From: Rhineura floridana
Taxonomy: Eukaryota > Chordata > Lepidosauria > Squamata > Rhineuridae
Reading direction: 5' to 3'
Assembly: GCF_030035675.1 (NCBI RefSeq)
Contig: NC_084500.1
Span: forward strand, 11,343,100 to 11,407,099
Length of the DNA: 64,000 nt
This document shows positions 28,820 through 39,695 of this stretch, one piece after another (position 1 is the first letter of the stretch; the number at the start of each line of letters is the position of its first letter). A model generated the notes under the pieces. The model did not search any database, was not told where the DNA came from, and worked only from the letters and a program-made list of their open reading frames with translations. Both the position numbers and the translations under genes were made by a program.

Positions 28820-29849
28820 GTTTTCGTTCTGGTGGCTGCAGTGGTGGTGGGTGGTGTCGTCGGAAGCTGGGCCCCCGCGTCTTGCTCCCGCTTTGGTGGG
28901 TGTCGTGCAAAACGAAACGACGACAGAAACAAAACAAAAATAAGCGTGCCGCTTTGCCAGGAATGTAGCGGCAAATTCAGAAGTGCAGGGTCCCTTCATG
29001 TTAGTTCAGGCACGTCCCCACTTTTTTTCTGTGGGGTTGAGAATGAGGTCCTTGTTAATACCTTCTCCCAGAACAACAGACGTCCCTAGGAGTCAATCAG
29101 GGGAGAGTTAGCTACTGTTGTTGTTATGTGCCTCCAAGTCGACTACGACGTATGGCGACCCTATGAATCAGTGACCTCCGACAGCATCTGTTATAAACCA
29201 CCCTGTTCAGATCTTGTAAGTTCAGGTCTGTGGCTTCCTTTATGGAATCAATCCATCTCTTGTTTGACCTTCCTCTTTTTCTACTCCCTTCTGTTTTTCC
29301 CAGCATTATTGTCTTCTCTAGTGAATCATATCTTCTCATGATGTGTCCAAAGTATGATAACCTCAGTTACATCATTTTAGCTTCTAGTGACAGTTCTGGT
29401 TTAATTTGTTCTAACACCCAATTATTTGTCTTTTTCACAGTCCATGGTATGCGCAAAGCTCTCCAACACCACATTTCAAAGGAGTTGATTTTCCTGTTAT
29501 CCGCCTTTTTCACTGTCCAACTTTCACATCCATACATAGAGATTGGGAATACCATGGTCTGAATGATCCTGACTTTAGTGTTCAGTGATACATCTTTGCA
29601 TTTGATGACCTTTTCTAGTTCTCTCATAGCTGCCCTCCCCAGTCCTAGCCTTCTTTTGATTTCTTGACTATTGTCTCCATTTTGGTTAATAACTGTGCCG
29701 AGGTATTGATAATCGTTGACAAGTTCAATGTCCTCATTGTCAACTGTAAAGTTGCATAAATCTTCTGTTGTCATTACTTTAGTCTTCTTGACGTTCAGCT
29801 TTAGTCCTGCTTATGTGTTTTCCTCTTGAACTTTCATCAGCATTTGTTT

Positions 29850-31710
29850 CATAGAATCATAGAACAGAATCACAGAATCATAGAGTTGGAAGGGGCCTTG
29901 TAGGCCATCGAGTCCAACCCCCTGCTCACAGCAGGAAATCCACAGCTAGAGCATCTCCCGCAGATAGCTGTCCAGCCTCTGCTTGAAGACATCCAGCGAA
30001 GGGGATCCCACCACCTCCCTAGGCAGTCAGTTCCATTGCCGAACCGCCCTTACTGTCAAGAAGTTCCTTCTAATGTCCAATCTGAATCTACGCTCCTGCA
30101 ACTTAAAACCATTAGACCTAGTCCTACCCTCTGGGGCAGCAGTGAACAAATCTGTACCCTCCTCTATGTGACAGCCCTTCAGGTACTTAAAGAGTGCAAT
30201 CATGTCACCCCTCAGCCTTCTCTTCACCAGAATGAACATGCCAAGTTCCTTCAACCTTTCCTCATAAGACTTGTTCTCCATACCGGCTATCATCCTTGTC
30301 GCCCTCTTCTGAACCCGCTCTAACTTGTCTATATCTTTCTTAAAATGAGGTGCCCAGAACTGAACACAGTATTCCAGATGAGCCCTGACTAATGCAGAAT
30401 ATAGTGGGACTATTACTTCCCTCAACCTGGAAACTATAGCTCTGTTTATGCAGCCCAAAACCACGTTTGCCTTTTTTGCCGCAGCATCACACTGCTGGGT
30501 CATGTTCAACTTGCGATCCACTACAATTCCAAGGTCCTTCTCACACGCACTACTGCTAAGCCGGGTATTTCCCATCCTGTACCCATGCATTTTGTTTTTG
30601 TGGCCTAAATGCAGAATCCTGCATTTGTCTTTATTGAATGTCATTTTATTAATTTCAGCCCAATTTTCTAGTCTATCCAGGTCCCTTTGGATTTTATTCC
30701 TGTCTTCCATTGTATTAGCTATCCCTCCCAGTTTCGTATCATCCGCAAACTTCATAAGGCTTCCCTCCACTCCATCATCTAAGTCATTGATAAAAATGTT
30801 GAAGAGTATCGCCCCCAGGACAGAACCCTGTGGCACTCCACTCGAGACCTCCTTCCAGTCCGAAGCAGAGCCACCGACGACCACTCTTTGAGTACAGTTT
30901 TCCAACCAGTTGTGAATCCACCTGACAGTATTTCCATGTAGTCCGCATTTGACCAGTTTGCTAATCAAAAGGTCGTGGGGGACTTTGTCAAACGCTTTGC
31001 TGAAATCTAGATAGATGACATCTACAGCATTTCCACCATCTACTAGGCTAGTGACCCAATCAAAAGCAGAGATGAGATTAGTTTGACAGGATTTTTTCTT
31101 GACAAACCCATGCTGACTTCTTCTAATCACAGCATTGTCATCTAGATAGTTAATAATAATAAATAATAATAATAAAATTTTATTTTTGAGTCGCCTATCT
31201 GGCCGAATTAACGGCCACTCTAGGCGACGTACATTGACGTAATAAAATAAAATACAATATAAAACCAGTACAAACCACACTCAATAATCAACTAATCACC
31301 CCTCTTCCATTAATCAACAACATTAAAAACTAACCCACCCCAGAAATCCCATAGGCCTGCCTGAACAGCCAGGTCTTCAAGGCTCGGCAGAAACCTATCA
31401 AGGAGGTTGCCAATGGACTCTTTTATTATCCGTTCTAATATCTTTCCCGGTATTGAAGTCAGACTGACCGGCCTGTAATTCCCCGGATCTTCTTTTTTAC
31501 CCTTTTTAAAGAGCGGGACGACATTTGCCCGTCTCCAATCCTCCGGCACCTCTCCCGTTCTCCATGATTTCTCAAAGATGATGGCAAGAGGTTCCGAGAG
31601 TACATCCGCAAGTTCCTTCAATACTCTGGGATGCAGTTCATCAGGCCCTGGAGATTTGAACTCATTTAGGTTAACTAGGTATTTCCTGACTATCTCCTTA
31701 TCAATCTTCA
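29850..31710 (-). mobile_element. CR1 LINE, 5' truncated, with a nested LINE tail
   Basis: The tail (catagaatcatagaacagaa, gagttggaaggggccttg) is at the left. Two frames encode the reverse transcriptase: 31310-31711 (SPGPDELHPRVLKEL, EDPGNYRPVSLTSIPGKILE) and 30027-31280 (DNAVIRRSQHGFVKKKSC, DFSKAFDKVPHDLLISKL, SGVPQGSVLGAILFNIF, the catalytic FADDTKLGG). It has inserted into BovB between catttgtttc and aaatcattactag. The endonuclease half is missing. Confidence 0.92.
31153..31400 (-). mobile_element. L2-like LINE 3' end nested in the CR1
   Basis: On the minus strand it encodes ALKTWLFRQAYGIS, an L2-type C-terminus, then gtcgcctagagtggccgtta, ggccagataggcgactc and a tta-rich tail. It splits the CR1 reverse transcriptase between RIIKESI and LDDNAVIRR. 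Confidence 0.75.
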
Positions 31711-32425
31711 AATCATTACTAGTTTCTGCTAGTAGTATGGTATTGTCTGCATATCTTAAATTACTGATATTTCTCCCTCCAATTTTCTTCCTCCAATTTT
31801 CACACCTCCAGTCCTGCTTTCCATATGATATTTTCTGCGTATAGACTAAATAAATAGGGTGATAAAATACACCCCTGTCTCACACCCTTTCCGATGGGGA
31901 ACAAATCGGTTTCTCCATATTCTGTCCTTACAGTAGCCTCTTGTGCAGAGCAGAGTATAGGTTGCGCATCTGGACAATCAGATGCTGTGGCACCCCCATT
32001 TCTTTTAAAGCATTCCATAGTTTTTCATGATCTATACAGTCAAAGGCTTTGCTGTAATCTATAAAGCACAGGGTGATTTTCTTCTGAAATTCCTTGGTCC
32101 ATTCCATTATCCAACGTATGTTTGCGATATGATCTCTGGTGCTTCTTCCCTTTCTAAATCCAGCTTGCACATCTGGCATTTCTCGCTCTATATATGGTAA
32201 GAGCCTTTGTTGTAGAATCTTGAGCATTACTTTACTTGCATGGGATATTAAGGCAATAGTTCGATAATTACTGCATTCCCTGGGATCCCCTTTCTTTGGA
32301 ATTGGGATGTATATGGAATGCTTCCAGTCTGTGGGCCATTGGGGGCTGACTCACCTCCTTTCGCTCTGATGGGCTCCAATCAGCAGGAAAGGACAAGGAA
32401 GCATGCGAGAAGACTCTTTTCAGTG

Positions 32426-32650
32426 TAAATTTTTAAATATTTTAATTTAACATTTTAAACTTAATATGATCTTAATTTAAATCTCAATGGCAATTTTATT
32501 AATGTTTTATAATTGTACTATATATATATTTTTTTCCACACTTGCTCATATTTTAATTGTGATTTTATTTGTTGTACACCGCCCTGAGAGCTTTCTGCTA
32601 TAGGGCGGTCTAGAAATGTAATTAAATAAATAAATAAAATAAATAAATAA
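32426..32650 (+). mobile_element. L2-like LINE tail nested in hAT-G
   Basis: AT-rich untranslated sequence ending gtacaccgccctgagagctt, tagggcggtctagaaatgta and taaataaa repeats. It interrupts hAT-G between cagtg and cacattcccc. Confidence 0.7.
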
Positions 32651-32857
32651 CACATTCCCCTTTCACATTGATTGGCTCATAGGATGATGGAGACATAGGG
32701 ACCCTGCTCCCCAAAAAAGTAAGGGTTCTAGGAGACCCTGGACAACTACACCCCTACACTTTACAGTAAAAAGCCCTTTAGGTTGCTGGGGAATCTTAGT
32801 GGCTCTAAAGACAGTGAGCGAAGAAGAACAAGCAGACCCTCCTGAACTTGCTCTATA

Positions 32858-32990
32858 GGTGGCCTTAGGCAAGCCTCAGTCTTCCCATCTACAAAATGGG
32901 GGATAATAATAGTATTGCCTTGCCTACAGGGCTGTTGTTTACAACTATACAGTACATAATACATGGGAAGAGCTATGAGCACTTTGTTAA
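32858..32990 (+). mobile_element. MIR SINE, ancient
   Basis: The order ggccttaggcaagcctcagt, cttcccatctacaaaatggg, ggataataatagtattgcct, gcctacagggctgttg follows the MIR core and 3' half known across amniotes. Confidence 0.75.
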
Positions 32991-33235
32991 GTCTGCATCT
33001 GTGTTAGAATTGCTTTTAATATGTTTTCTTTAATAATATGTTTTAACCCTTTTTTAAAAAGATGTTTTTAACCCTTTTTAAAAAAATGTTTTTAACATTG
33101 TTTTGTTTTAATGTATATTACAGTCTTTTTATGAAGTTTTAAAGTGTTTTTAGCGTTTCTGTTTGCCATCCTGGGCTCCTGCTGGGAGGAAGGGTGGGAT
33201 ATAAATCAAATAATAAATAAATAAATAAAGTATTT
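32990..33235 (+). mobile_element. L2-like LINE tail
   Basis: Starts gcatctgtgttagaattgct, has ttttaa-rich sequence, and ends ctgggctcctgctgggagga, agggtgggatataaatcaaa and taaa repeats. It is the same subfamily as 44440-44903. Confidence 0.75.
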
Positions 33236-33704
33236 GTTTGGTGGTGGGGGTTGCTTTACAGGGCCTATACACGTGGAGTCTCTAAAGTGGTGTCTGTGGG
33301 GCCCATGACACCCTAAAACACTCTTGTTGCTGCCCACCAAGGCCCCTTATCCCTCCTGGTTTATTATTTTAATAAGACTGTGTTTGGGGGGGGGGGTTGC
33401 TTCTTTGTTATTTGGGGGGGGAGGCTGCCTGTTTTTTGAGGTGTGTTTCTTGCTTTTTTAGTCTGTGGCGGGGGAGGGAAGGATGTTGTGTGGCTTGGGG
33501 TGGTTCTGAGCATTGCCACTTTTTTCTTCTGTAAAATGGGTATTTTTTCTGGTGCCCACAACTGTAACTCCAAATATGTCCCGAGCCCACAACTTTTTGG
33601 GAACCCCTGCTTTACATCAGTCTGCACCTTCAGCTCATACCTATCTGCATGTCAAGCAACCAACTATTAGGAGGGTGGGGCCAAGGGCAGGGGAATACCT
33701 AGGG

Positions 33705-33750
33705 CAGCCCTGGGCTCCTGCTGGGAGGAAGAGTGGGATATAAATCAAAT

Positions 33751-33831
<81 letters not shown>

Positions 33832-33832
33832 A
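33705..33832 (+). repeat. L2-like tail followed by a (GATA)n microsatellite
   Basis: The short tail gggctcctgctgggaggaag, agtgggatataaatcaaatg runs straight into about 20 GATA units (33750-33832). Confidence 0.9.
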
Positions 33833-33839
33833 CTTTAAT

Positions 33840-34300
33840 CTTTTTATGCATCATAAAAGGCATCCTGGTGGAACGCCTCTCCCAATATGAACCTACCCGG
33901 ACACTGCGCTCAACATCTAAGGCCCTCCTCCGAGTGCCATCCCATCGAGAAGCTCGGAGGGTAGTGACCAGAACCAGGGCCTTTTCCGTGGTGGCCCCCG
34001 AACTGTGGAATAGCCTTCCCGATGAGGTGCGCCTGGCGCCGACACTACTATCTTTTCGGCGCCAGGTGAAAACCTTTTTGTACTCCCAGGCATTTTAAAG
34101 CGTATTTTAATAGCATTTTCATCATTATTTTGTTTTTTGGATGTTGTTTGGTTCTTTTTATTGTTTGTTTGTTTTGTTTCTTGTTTTATTGTATTATTGT
34201 ATTCATACACTGCGCTTGTTTTTATCTTTTTGTACACCGCCCAGAGAGCCTCCGGGCTTAGGGCGGTATATAAATTAAATAAAATAAAATAAATAATAAT
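33840..34300 (+). mobile_element. L2-like LINE 3' end
   Basis: Encodes the C-terminus of an L2-type ORF2 at 33868-34098 (TRTRAFSVVAPELWNSLPDE, LLSFRRQVKTFLYSQAF), then a T-rich untranslated region and the end gtacaccgcccagagagcct, tagggcggtatataaattaa. Confidence 0.85.
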
Positions 34301-34301
34301 A

Positions 34302-34419
<118 letters not shown>

Positions 34420-34668
34420 GGGCAGTAGTGTGGTGCTGCATAGGGGAAGTCTAGTGCCCATCTCCCTCAGCAACAAGTTGTCCTGATTGAGGGAGAAGAG
34501 CAGGGTTTTTTTGAGGGAGGCTTATATCAGCCAATAGCACTACATTGACTGTCAGGGAGGGCACTGGACTTCTCAGGCCAGATAATGTCCCAGCTGGAAT
34601 TGTCTGCAATTCAACCACCCTGGTCAGCAGCCTGCAAAGAAGCACACCAGTGCTGAATTCACAAGGCT

Positions 34669-34993
34669 GCAAGTACATGAAATGTTGTCACACAGAGGAG
34701 GGCCGGGATCTCCTCTCAATCATTCCAGAGTGCAGGACACAGAATAATGGACTCAAGTTGCAGGAAGCCAAATTTCGACTGGACATCAGGGAAAACTTCC
34801 TAACTGTTAGAGCCATACGCCAATTGAACCAATGACCTAGAGAGATAGTGGGCTCTCCGATACTGGAGGCATTCAAGAGGCAGCTGGACAGCCCTCTTTT
34901 GGGAATGCTTTGATTTGGATTCCTACATTGAGCAGGGGGTTGGACTTGATGGCCTTGTAGGCCCTTTCCAACTCTACGATAGTATGATTCTAA
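34669..34993 (+). mobile_element. CR1 LINE 3' fragment
   Basis: From aagtacatgaaatgttgtca through gcaggacacagaataatgga to gggggttggacttgatggcc and gatagtatgattcta. Confidence 0.92.
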
Positions 34994-35139
34994 GGCTCTG
35001 TGTTCGAGACAACCAGGACCCAACGGCAGTATGTTTCAGACTAAGGAAATGATGAAAATACTTCGCGCATTCTTCTGAGGAGGGGCCTGGGAGTCTCCCC
35101 CTCAAGTCCTGCCCTAAGAGCACCATTGCCTATAACATT

Positions 35140-35295
35140 CAGGCTACATGACACCATACATTTAAATCACATGTCTTCAATGCTGGGAACTGTTCCACTG
35201 CTGGGAATTGTAGCTCTGTGAGAGGTAAATTGCAGTTCCAAATATTCTTTGGGGGAATACATGCGCTTTAAATATATGGTGTGTATACAGCCTAG
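35140..35295. mobile_element. MITE-P copy, short form
   Basis: Ends tgacaccatacatttaaatc and tttaaatatatggtgtgtat, with ctgggaattgtagctctgtg in the middle. Confidence 0.65.
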
Positions 35296-35297
35296 GG

Positions 35298-35468
35298 ATT
35301 TGCCCCCTAAAAGTTTATTTTAAAACACTTTAAAGCACATTGCTTCCCCCAAAGAACCTTGGGAACTGTAGTTTGTTAAGGGTGCTGGGAACTGTTGCTC
35401 TGTGAGTGTTAAACTACAGTTCCCGAGATTCTTTGGAGGAAGCCATATGCTTTAAATGTACGGTGCGT
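35298..35468. mobile_element. MITE-P copy, in tandem with the previous one
   Basis: Contains ttaaagcacattgcttcccc, gggaactgtagtttgttaag, actacagttcccgagattct and tttaaatgtacggtgcg. Confidence 0.65.
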
Positions 35469-35471
35469 TCC

Positions 35472-35730
35472 CTAGTCCACTCCCTTGGGAGTCATTGCAG
35501 GCTTATACTGATGGTTGTGGAGCAGGCAAGTTAAGCCTTTCCAAAAATTACCTTTCCAACATGTCCTGTAAACCATAAGCTCAAGTGTGCTGCTGGCAGT
35601 GTGTTTACACTCCCTAAAGAGATGACGGGTGGTTTTTTCATATCTGAAACAGCACTTGCATAAACTGTCTCCTCCAGCCAATGTAAACACTCCAGCGCAC
35701 GAGTCGCATGTGTTTCCTCCAAGGGGAGCG
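35472..35730 (-). mobile_element. Possible LINE ORF2 C-terminal fragment with a CCHC-type zinc motif
   Basis: A minus-strand frame contains LCKCCFRYEKTTRHLFRECK, a Cys-Cys-His-Cys spacing like the C-terminal zinc finger of several LINE reverse transcriptases, followed by TCWKGNFWKG. No other domain is visible, so a host-derived fragment is not excluded. Confidence 0.35.
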
Positions 35731-36040
35731 CTCCAGAGGGGCCTTTGTGAGAGGTCTGGTTATGGTTACAGCAAGGCTGGAGATTCCATTGCAGAACAAG
35801 CTGGAAGCATATTGGAGGTTATTTAAGGAAGGGGGTGCTCTTTCGCTCGTGTTGGCCATGGAGCCCACGTAACAAATAAGCCACCAGGTGGAAACTCGGG
35901 AGAAGACTTGGGAAGCCTGCTATTAGAGCACATATTTTACATGCAGAATGCCCTGGGGCTGTCTCCACACTGCACAGGTAAAGCACATGTCCTGCCCCTC
36001 CCAAACCTTGGGGACTATAGTTTGTTATGGTGCTGGAAAT

Positions 36041-36208
36041 TGTGTGCTTTGCATGCAAAAGGTCCCGAGTTTGATCCCCGGCATCTCCAGGTAGGGCTGG
36101 GAAGGCGCCCTGCCTGAAATCCTGGAGAGCTGCTGCCAGTCTGTGTAGGCAGTACTGAGCTAGATAGAGCAATGGTCTGACACGGTATAAGGCAGCTTCC
36201 AATGTTCT
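36041..36208 (+). mobile_element. SINE-A copy, head truncated
   Basis: Runs tgctttgcatgcaaaaggtc, B box gagtttgatcccc, catctccaggtagggctggg, agtactgagctagatagagc, ataaggcagcttccaatgtt. Confidence 0.85.
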
Positions 36209-36221
36209 CCCCTTCCTTTAC

Positions 36222-36445
36222 GGGAAAAGGTCGTAGCTCAGTGGCAGAGCATCTGTTTGTATGCAGAAGGTCCTGGGTTCAATCCCCAGTGTCATCTCCA
36301 AGTGGGGCTGGGACCCATCTGAAACACTGGAGCGCAGCTGCCTGTCAGTGTAGACAGGGTCTGCCTCAGTATATTATTTATTTATTATTTTATTTCTATC
36401 CCGCCCTTCCTACCAGCAGGAGCCCAGGGCGGCATATATGGCAGC
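36222..36445 (+). mobile_element. SINE-A copy split by an L2-like tail
   Basis: Head ggtcgtagctcagtggcaga and B box gggttcaatcccc. The body is interrupted at 36370-36433 by a minus-strand L2-like tail (tatttatttattattttatt, ctatcccgcccttcctacca) before atatggcagcttc resumes. Confidence 0.75.
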
Positions 36446-36544
36446 TTCATAACTGTAGCTTTATGAGGGGTATCCTACAGTTCTCAGGATTTTGGGGGGA
36501 AGTAGTATGCTTTAAATGTGTGCTGTGTACACAGCCTAATGCAG

Positions 36545-36600
36545 GAGTGGGGAATGTTTCCCCGCCCAAGGGCCAAATTTCCTTAGGAAAAGTGGTAACA
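36545..36600. repeat. Fragment of the ggttcccc/hAT-like MITE
   Basis: Contains gagtggggaatgtttccccg and agggccaaatttcc, as in the 13.1 kb element. Confidence 0.35.
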
Positions 36601-36665
36601 GAATCATAGAATAGTAGAGTTGGAAGGGGCCTATGAGGCCATCAAGTCTAACCCCCTGCTTAGTG
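36601..36665 (-). mobile_element. CR1 LINE tail
   Basis: Contains agaatcatagaatagtagag and gttggaaggggcctatgagg; only the last 65 bases are present. Confidence 0.9.
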
Positions 36666-36751
36666 CAGGGTCAGGGGCTGCATGCTCATGACCAAACACA
36701 CACACACATACCACACTCCCACGGATTCACCTTTCTCAGCTGGGGTCTAGT

Positions 36752-36890
36752 TCAGGGGTAGCCAATGGGATGCCCCCCAGCTGTTGTTGGACTCTGTCTC
36801 CTGCCTGGCCATTGGCAGTCTGAGCTACAGCCGATGGGAGTTGTAGTCCAACAGCATCTGGAGGGCACCACATTGGCTATCCCAGGTCTA
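36752..36890. mobile_element. MITE-N copy
   Basis: Starts caggggtagccaatgggatg, has gttgttggactctgtctcct and ccgatgggagttgtagtcca, and ends ggcaccacattggctatccc. The two ends are inverted partners. Confidence 0.65.
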
Positions 36891-36993
36891 ATTCCTCTTC
36901 CAACTCCATTCATCACCCACTTCATCTGCCACAGCCTGGGATTTTATTTGGATCTGAGCCTGCAAGATTTAATCTGACCCAGTGCTCAACCTT

Positions 36994-37155
36994 TGGCTGC
37001 ACACACACCATACACTGAAAGCACATGACTTCTTCCTGGGAATTGTAGTTTGTCAAGGATCTGGGAATTGTGGCCCTGTGAGAGGTGTACTACAGTTCCC
37101 AGGATTCTTGAGGGGAAGCCATGTGCTTTAAATGTACGGCATGTACAAATCCTTA
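36994..37155. mobile_element. MITE-P copy, short form
   Basis: Ends cacacaccatacactgaaag and tttaaatgtacggcatgtac. The centre has gggaattgtagtttgtcaag and actacagttcccaggattct. Confidence 0.65.
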
Positions 37156-37244
37156 GAGCATCTGAAGCATTAGAGAGAGAGAATATGCAGTGCTTCACAC
37201 ACACACACAAGCATTTTGGACGAGGAGGTAGTTGAGTAAGTATG

Positions 37245-37660
37245 GAAAGATCTGTCAGTATCGGTTCTCTTGGTTACTTATGTTTTCTAATCTTAAATTC
37301 AATTCTCCACATTTCTGCAGCAATCTGCAATTTTTTTTTAATCCTCAGAAAAATTCTTCAGCACTTTAGTGGGAATTTCTCCTAACACACACATTTTTGT
37401 ATGCCATTTTGACTAATGTACACATTTTTGCAAGTAATCTCTTCCCAAATAATGTTGTACATTATTTTCATGAATATGTTATATTTTATGCACATTTTAC
37501 CCTAAAATATGCATTATTTTGTAAACATTGCTTGGTTGGAGATTTGCATTGCAAAATTCAGAGAAGCATGAGTTCTGAAGGATGGCTATGTTTCGGTTCT
37601 CATACGGATTCGGAAAGCACAGATCAACTTTAAATGCATACTGAATCACATTTCCCTCCT
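37245..37660. mobile_element. MITE-W copy, inverted orientation
   Basis: Reverse of the family: attcaattctccacatttct, tttctcctaacacacacatt, gcattatttt, ttggagatttgcattgcaaa. Confidence 0.6.
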
Positions 37661-38200
37661 ATCCCTCCTTCCGTGTCAGAGAAGGTGCGACTGCTCAGGA
37701 GGCTTGTTGAACCCTCCAAACTCACTTTTATTCTTTTTGCATTCCCTACCAGCCTTTTGCATATTTCACGGGGAGCCTTTGCCGGACAGACTTTGCAGTA
37801 GGCCGGCAACGTTCCACTTTGATAATGTGCCGAAAAGGCAACCCTCTGGGCTAATGTAGGGAAATAATGTGCTGACTAAACATTTCTCCCCTGTTTAGCA
37901 GAACATTCTTTCTCTTGGCTCAAAGGGCTCAGATGGTGATAGCAGGGGGTGGGGGGACAGAAAGAGAGAGTCAGAAAGCTTTGGCGCATGCATGAGGGTT
38001 AGACAAAAGAGAAGCGCCAGCCTTTTACAGACAGAACTGCCGTGGATTCCAGTCACTGGGAGGGGAAGGTGGCAGAGTGGCGTCGCTCCCCACAGAAGCC
38101 AAAATAAAAGAAACTTTAACACGTGACTGCAACTTTTCGAGTCTTGGTGTGGAGAAAACACCATATTATCTCTCATACTACTAGAGCTCAGGCACAGCTG
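37661..38200. other. Intergenic sequence, no gene or repeat recognised
   Basis: About 540 bases of mixed composition upstream of KSR1 with no open frame resembling a gene. The evenly mixed sequence around 37730-37900 (ttttgcatatttcacgggga, gaaaaggcaaccctctgggc) looks single copy. Confidence 0.4.
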
Positions 38201-38204
38201 ATTA

Positions 38205-38480
38205 TCATCATCCTTTATTTGCATGCTGCCTTTTGTAGCAAGCCATGCTCAAGGTGGCTAACATAAAAAAAACAATACTAACAGTTACAAAAATAAAACA
38301 AAATGTAAATAGTCAAACAATGGTCATAAACAATAAACTAACGAAAACATATCAATAACTGTACCATTAAGCAATCCTCACATGCTTAACAACAAAGATA
38401 CAAAGCCATAGCCCCCAAAACAGCAAAAATGCACCCCCAAAATTAAATCTCGACCCTAAAAAACATCCAGGCCCCAATCG
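38205..38480 (-). mobile_element. LINE 3' end (L2-like), minus strand
   Basis: Starts tcctttatttgcatgctgcc, then gtggctaacataaaaaaaac and long A-rich sequence. This is a typical reversed LINE untranslated tail; no coding part was recognised. Confidence 0.5.
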
Positions 38481-38571
38481 TATATAGACATCCTGAGCAG
38501 CAGATCTTTCTGAACTAGGAGCAAGATGGATCCTCACCCCTTCCACAGTTGCTGCTTTTGTAGCTGGAGAG

Positions 38572-38938
38572 CCGTAGCATAGTGGCAAATTCAGAAGTGC
38601 AGTGTCCCTTTATGATAGTCACAGCAATGCCCCCTCATAGCCACACCCCCTTCTAAGATTATACAATTGTCTATGAGCATGAAAGGGGAATGTGTTAGCT
38701 ACTGAGAAGAGTCTTCTTGGTATCTGACTCACCTCCTTTTGCTCTGGTTGGCTCCAATGAGCAGGAAAGGACAAGGAAGCATGTGAGAAGACTCTTCTCA
38801 GTGACCAACACACTCCCTTTTCTTGTTTATTGGCTCATAGGATGCTGAAGACAAAGAGACCCTGCTGGGACTCTGCTCTCAAAAAAGTAAGGGTTCTAAG
38901 ACACACACACACCAAGACCCTGGACGACTACACCCCTG
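38572..38938. mobile_element. hAT-G element with perfect 8-bp target duplication
   Basis: A 367-base element from ccgtagcatagtggcaaatt to gacgactacacccctg, flanked by ctggagag on both sides (38564-38571 and 38939-38946). The ends are imperfect inverted repeats of the caggggtgtagt type, and there is no coding capacity. Together these indicate a non-autonomous hAT transposon. A cacacacaca run has expanded inside its right end. Confidence 0.85.
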
Positions 38939-39029
38939 CTGGAGAGAGACAGGGCCCCGCTCTCCCAAGCCAGGTGGCAGTCAGCCAGCAATGCAGGGAG
39001 CAGGTCTTGCAGGACTCAAACAGGCAGGT

Positions 39030-39280
39030 GGCTGAGCAAAGGTGAATGTTGGAAGATTCAGGGCGGACAAAAGGAAGGAATTAATCACACAGTGCACAGT
39101 TAAACTATGGCATTTGATGGCCACCAACTTGGAGGGCCTTTAAAAGAGGATGAGACAAATTCATGGAGAGGAAGGTTATCAATGGCTACTAGCCACAATG
39201 GCTATGTTCCACCTCCACTGTTGGAGGCAGCTTGCCTCTGAACGCCAGTGGGGGAGACGGCTGCTCTTGCGCTCAGATCA
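39030..39280 (+). mobile_element. CR1-L3-like LINE fragment
   Basis: Matches the end of ORF2 and the 3' UTR of the 49915-54223 LINE: gaatgttggaagattcaggg, ggatgagacaaattcatgga, tatcaatggctactagccac, gcctctgaacgccagt. Confidence 0.8.
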
Positions 39281-39517
39281 GAATTGCACTGCATGCCTCT
39301 GGGGCAGTGGGCTCTTCTCCGCAAAAGATTATGCCATAATAAATGTGCAGACTGTAATATGTCATTATATATAGGAGTGAAGAGGGAGCATTTGTGCACC
39401 TTTGCCTGGGAGGGGGTGCAATTTGCTCTTCCACCTTATGCAGCAAGATCTCTTCGGTCAGCTGGGGGTGAGGCTATTCTCCAGCTGACCCTGTTTCCCA
39501 GTGATTGTCCCCCATCG

Positions 39518-39695
39518 GGAAGCTCACTGGGTGACCTTGGCCCAGTCACTGTCCCTCAGCCTAACCCACCTCACAGGGTTGTGTGAGGATAAAGCAGGGA
39601 GGGGAAGGACCATGTTTGTATGCCACCTGGAGCTCCTTGGAGGAAAGGTGGGACAGAAATGTAATAATAAATAAAGTAAATAAATAAAAACACTG
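39518..39695 (+). mobile_element. SINE-B copy
   Basis: Runs gaagctcactgggtgacctt, acctcacagggttgtgtgag, tgccacctggagctccttgg, and ends gaaaggtgggacagaaatgt with a taaa-rich tail. Confidence 0.8.

Larger units (their letters stand above)
27940..28900 (-). promoter_or_regulatory. KSR1: CpG island and promoter region of KSR1
   Basis: CpG dinucleotides are dense from about 28010 to 28520, including exon 1 and the sequence just upstream of it, and again at about 28780-28920, in contrast to the AT-rich flanks. GC boxes of the Sp1 type (ggggcggggcgggggg) lie at 28390-28404, about 25 bases upstream of the start codon. A CCAAT motif and a ZNF143-like site lie further upstream. The transcription start cannot be placed from sequence alone but should fall between about 28370 and 28820. 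Confidence 0.7.
29116..32341 (-). mobile_element. BovB (RTE) LINE, 5' truncated, split by a CR1
   Basis: The 3' part, 29116-29850, carries the BovB tail (gttgttgttatgtgcctcca) and encodes DYQYLGTVINQNGDNSQEI and SMYGCESWTVKKADN. The 5' part, 31711-32341, encodes the reverse-transcriptase core: MPDVQAGFRKGRSTRDHIAN, CFIDYSKAFDCIDHEKLW, GKGVRQGCILSPYLFSLYAE. The frames are interrupted, so the copy is dead. It lies in a hAT-G element and contains a CR1 at 29850-31710. Confidence 0.9.
28958..32756. mobile_element. hAT-G element (non-autonomous), split by nested LINEs
   Basis: Three pieces of one hAT-G copy are recognised by comparison with the intact copies at 38572 and 43941. They are 28958-29115 (caggaatgtagcggcaaatt to gagagttagctac), 32342-32425 (ggggctgactcacctccttt to agactcttttcagtg) and 32651-32756 (cacattcccctttcacattg to gacaactacacccct). 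The outer flanks cgctttgc (28950-28957) and cactttac (32757-32764) match at 6 of 8 bases with two G-to-A changes, a decayed 8-bp target duplication. Everything between the pieces arrived later. Confidence 0.75.
35955..36540. mobile_element. MITE-P copy interrupted by two SINE-A copies
   Basis: The left arm (aaagcacatgtcctgcccct, ttggggactatagtttgtta) and right arm (tacagttctcaggattttgg, tttaaatgtgtgctgtgtac) belong to MITE-P. SINE-A copies at 36041-36208 and 36222-36445 fill the centre. Confidence 0.6.

Noticed and set aside
33755-33832. CRISPR-like regular repeats
   Set aside because: This is a eukaryotic tetranucleotide microsatellite with no spacers.
35140-35468. Bidirectional promoter with paired ZNF143-like motifs
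   Set aside because: The gggaattgtag motifs here belong to MITE-P arms, which repeat across the window.
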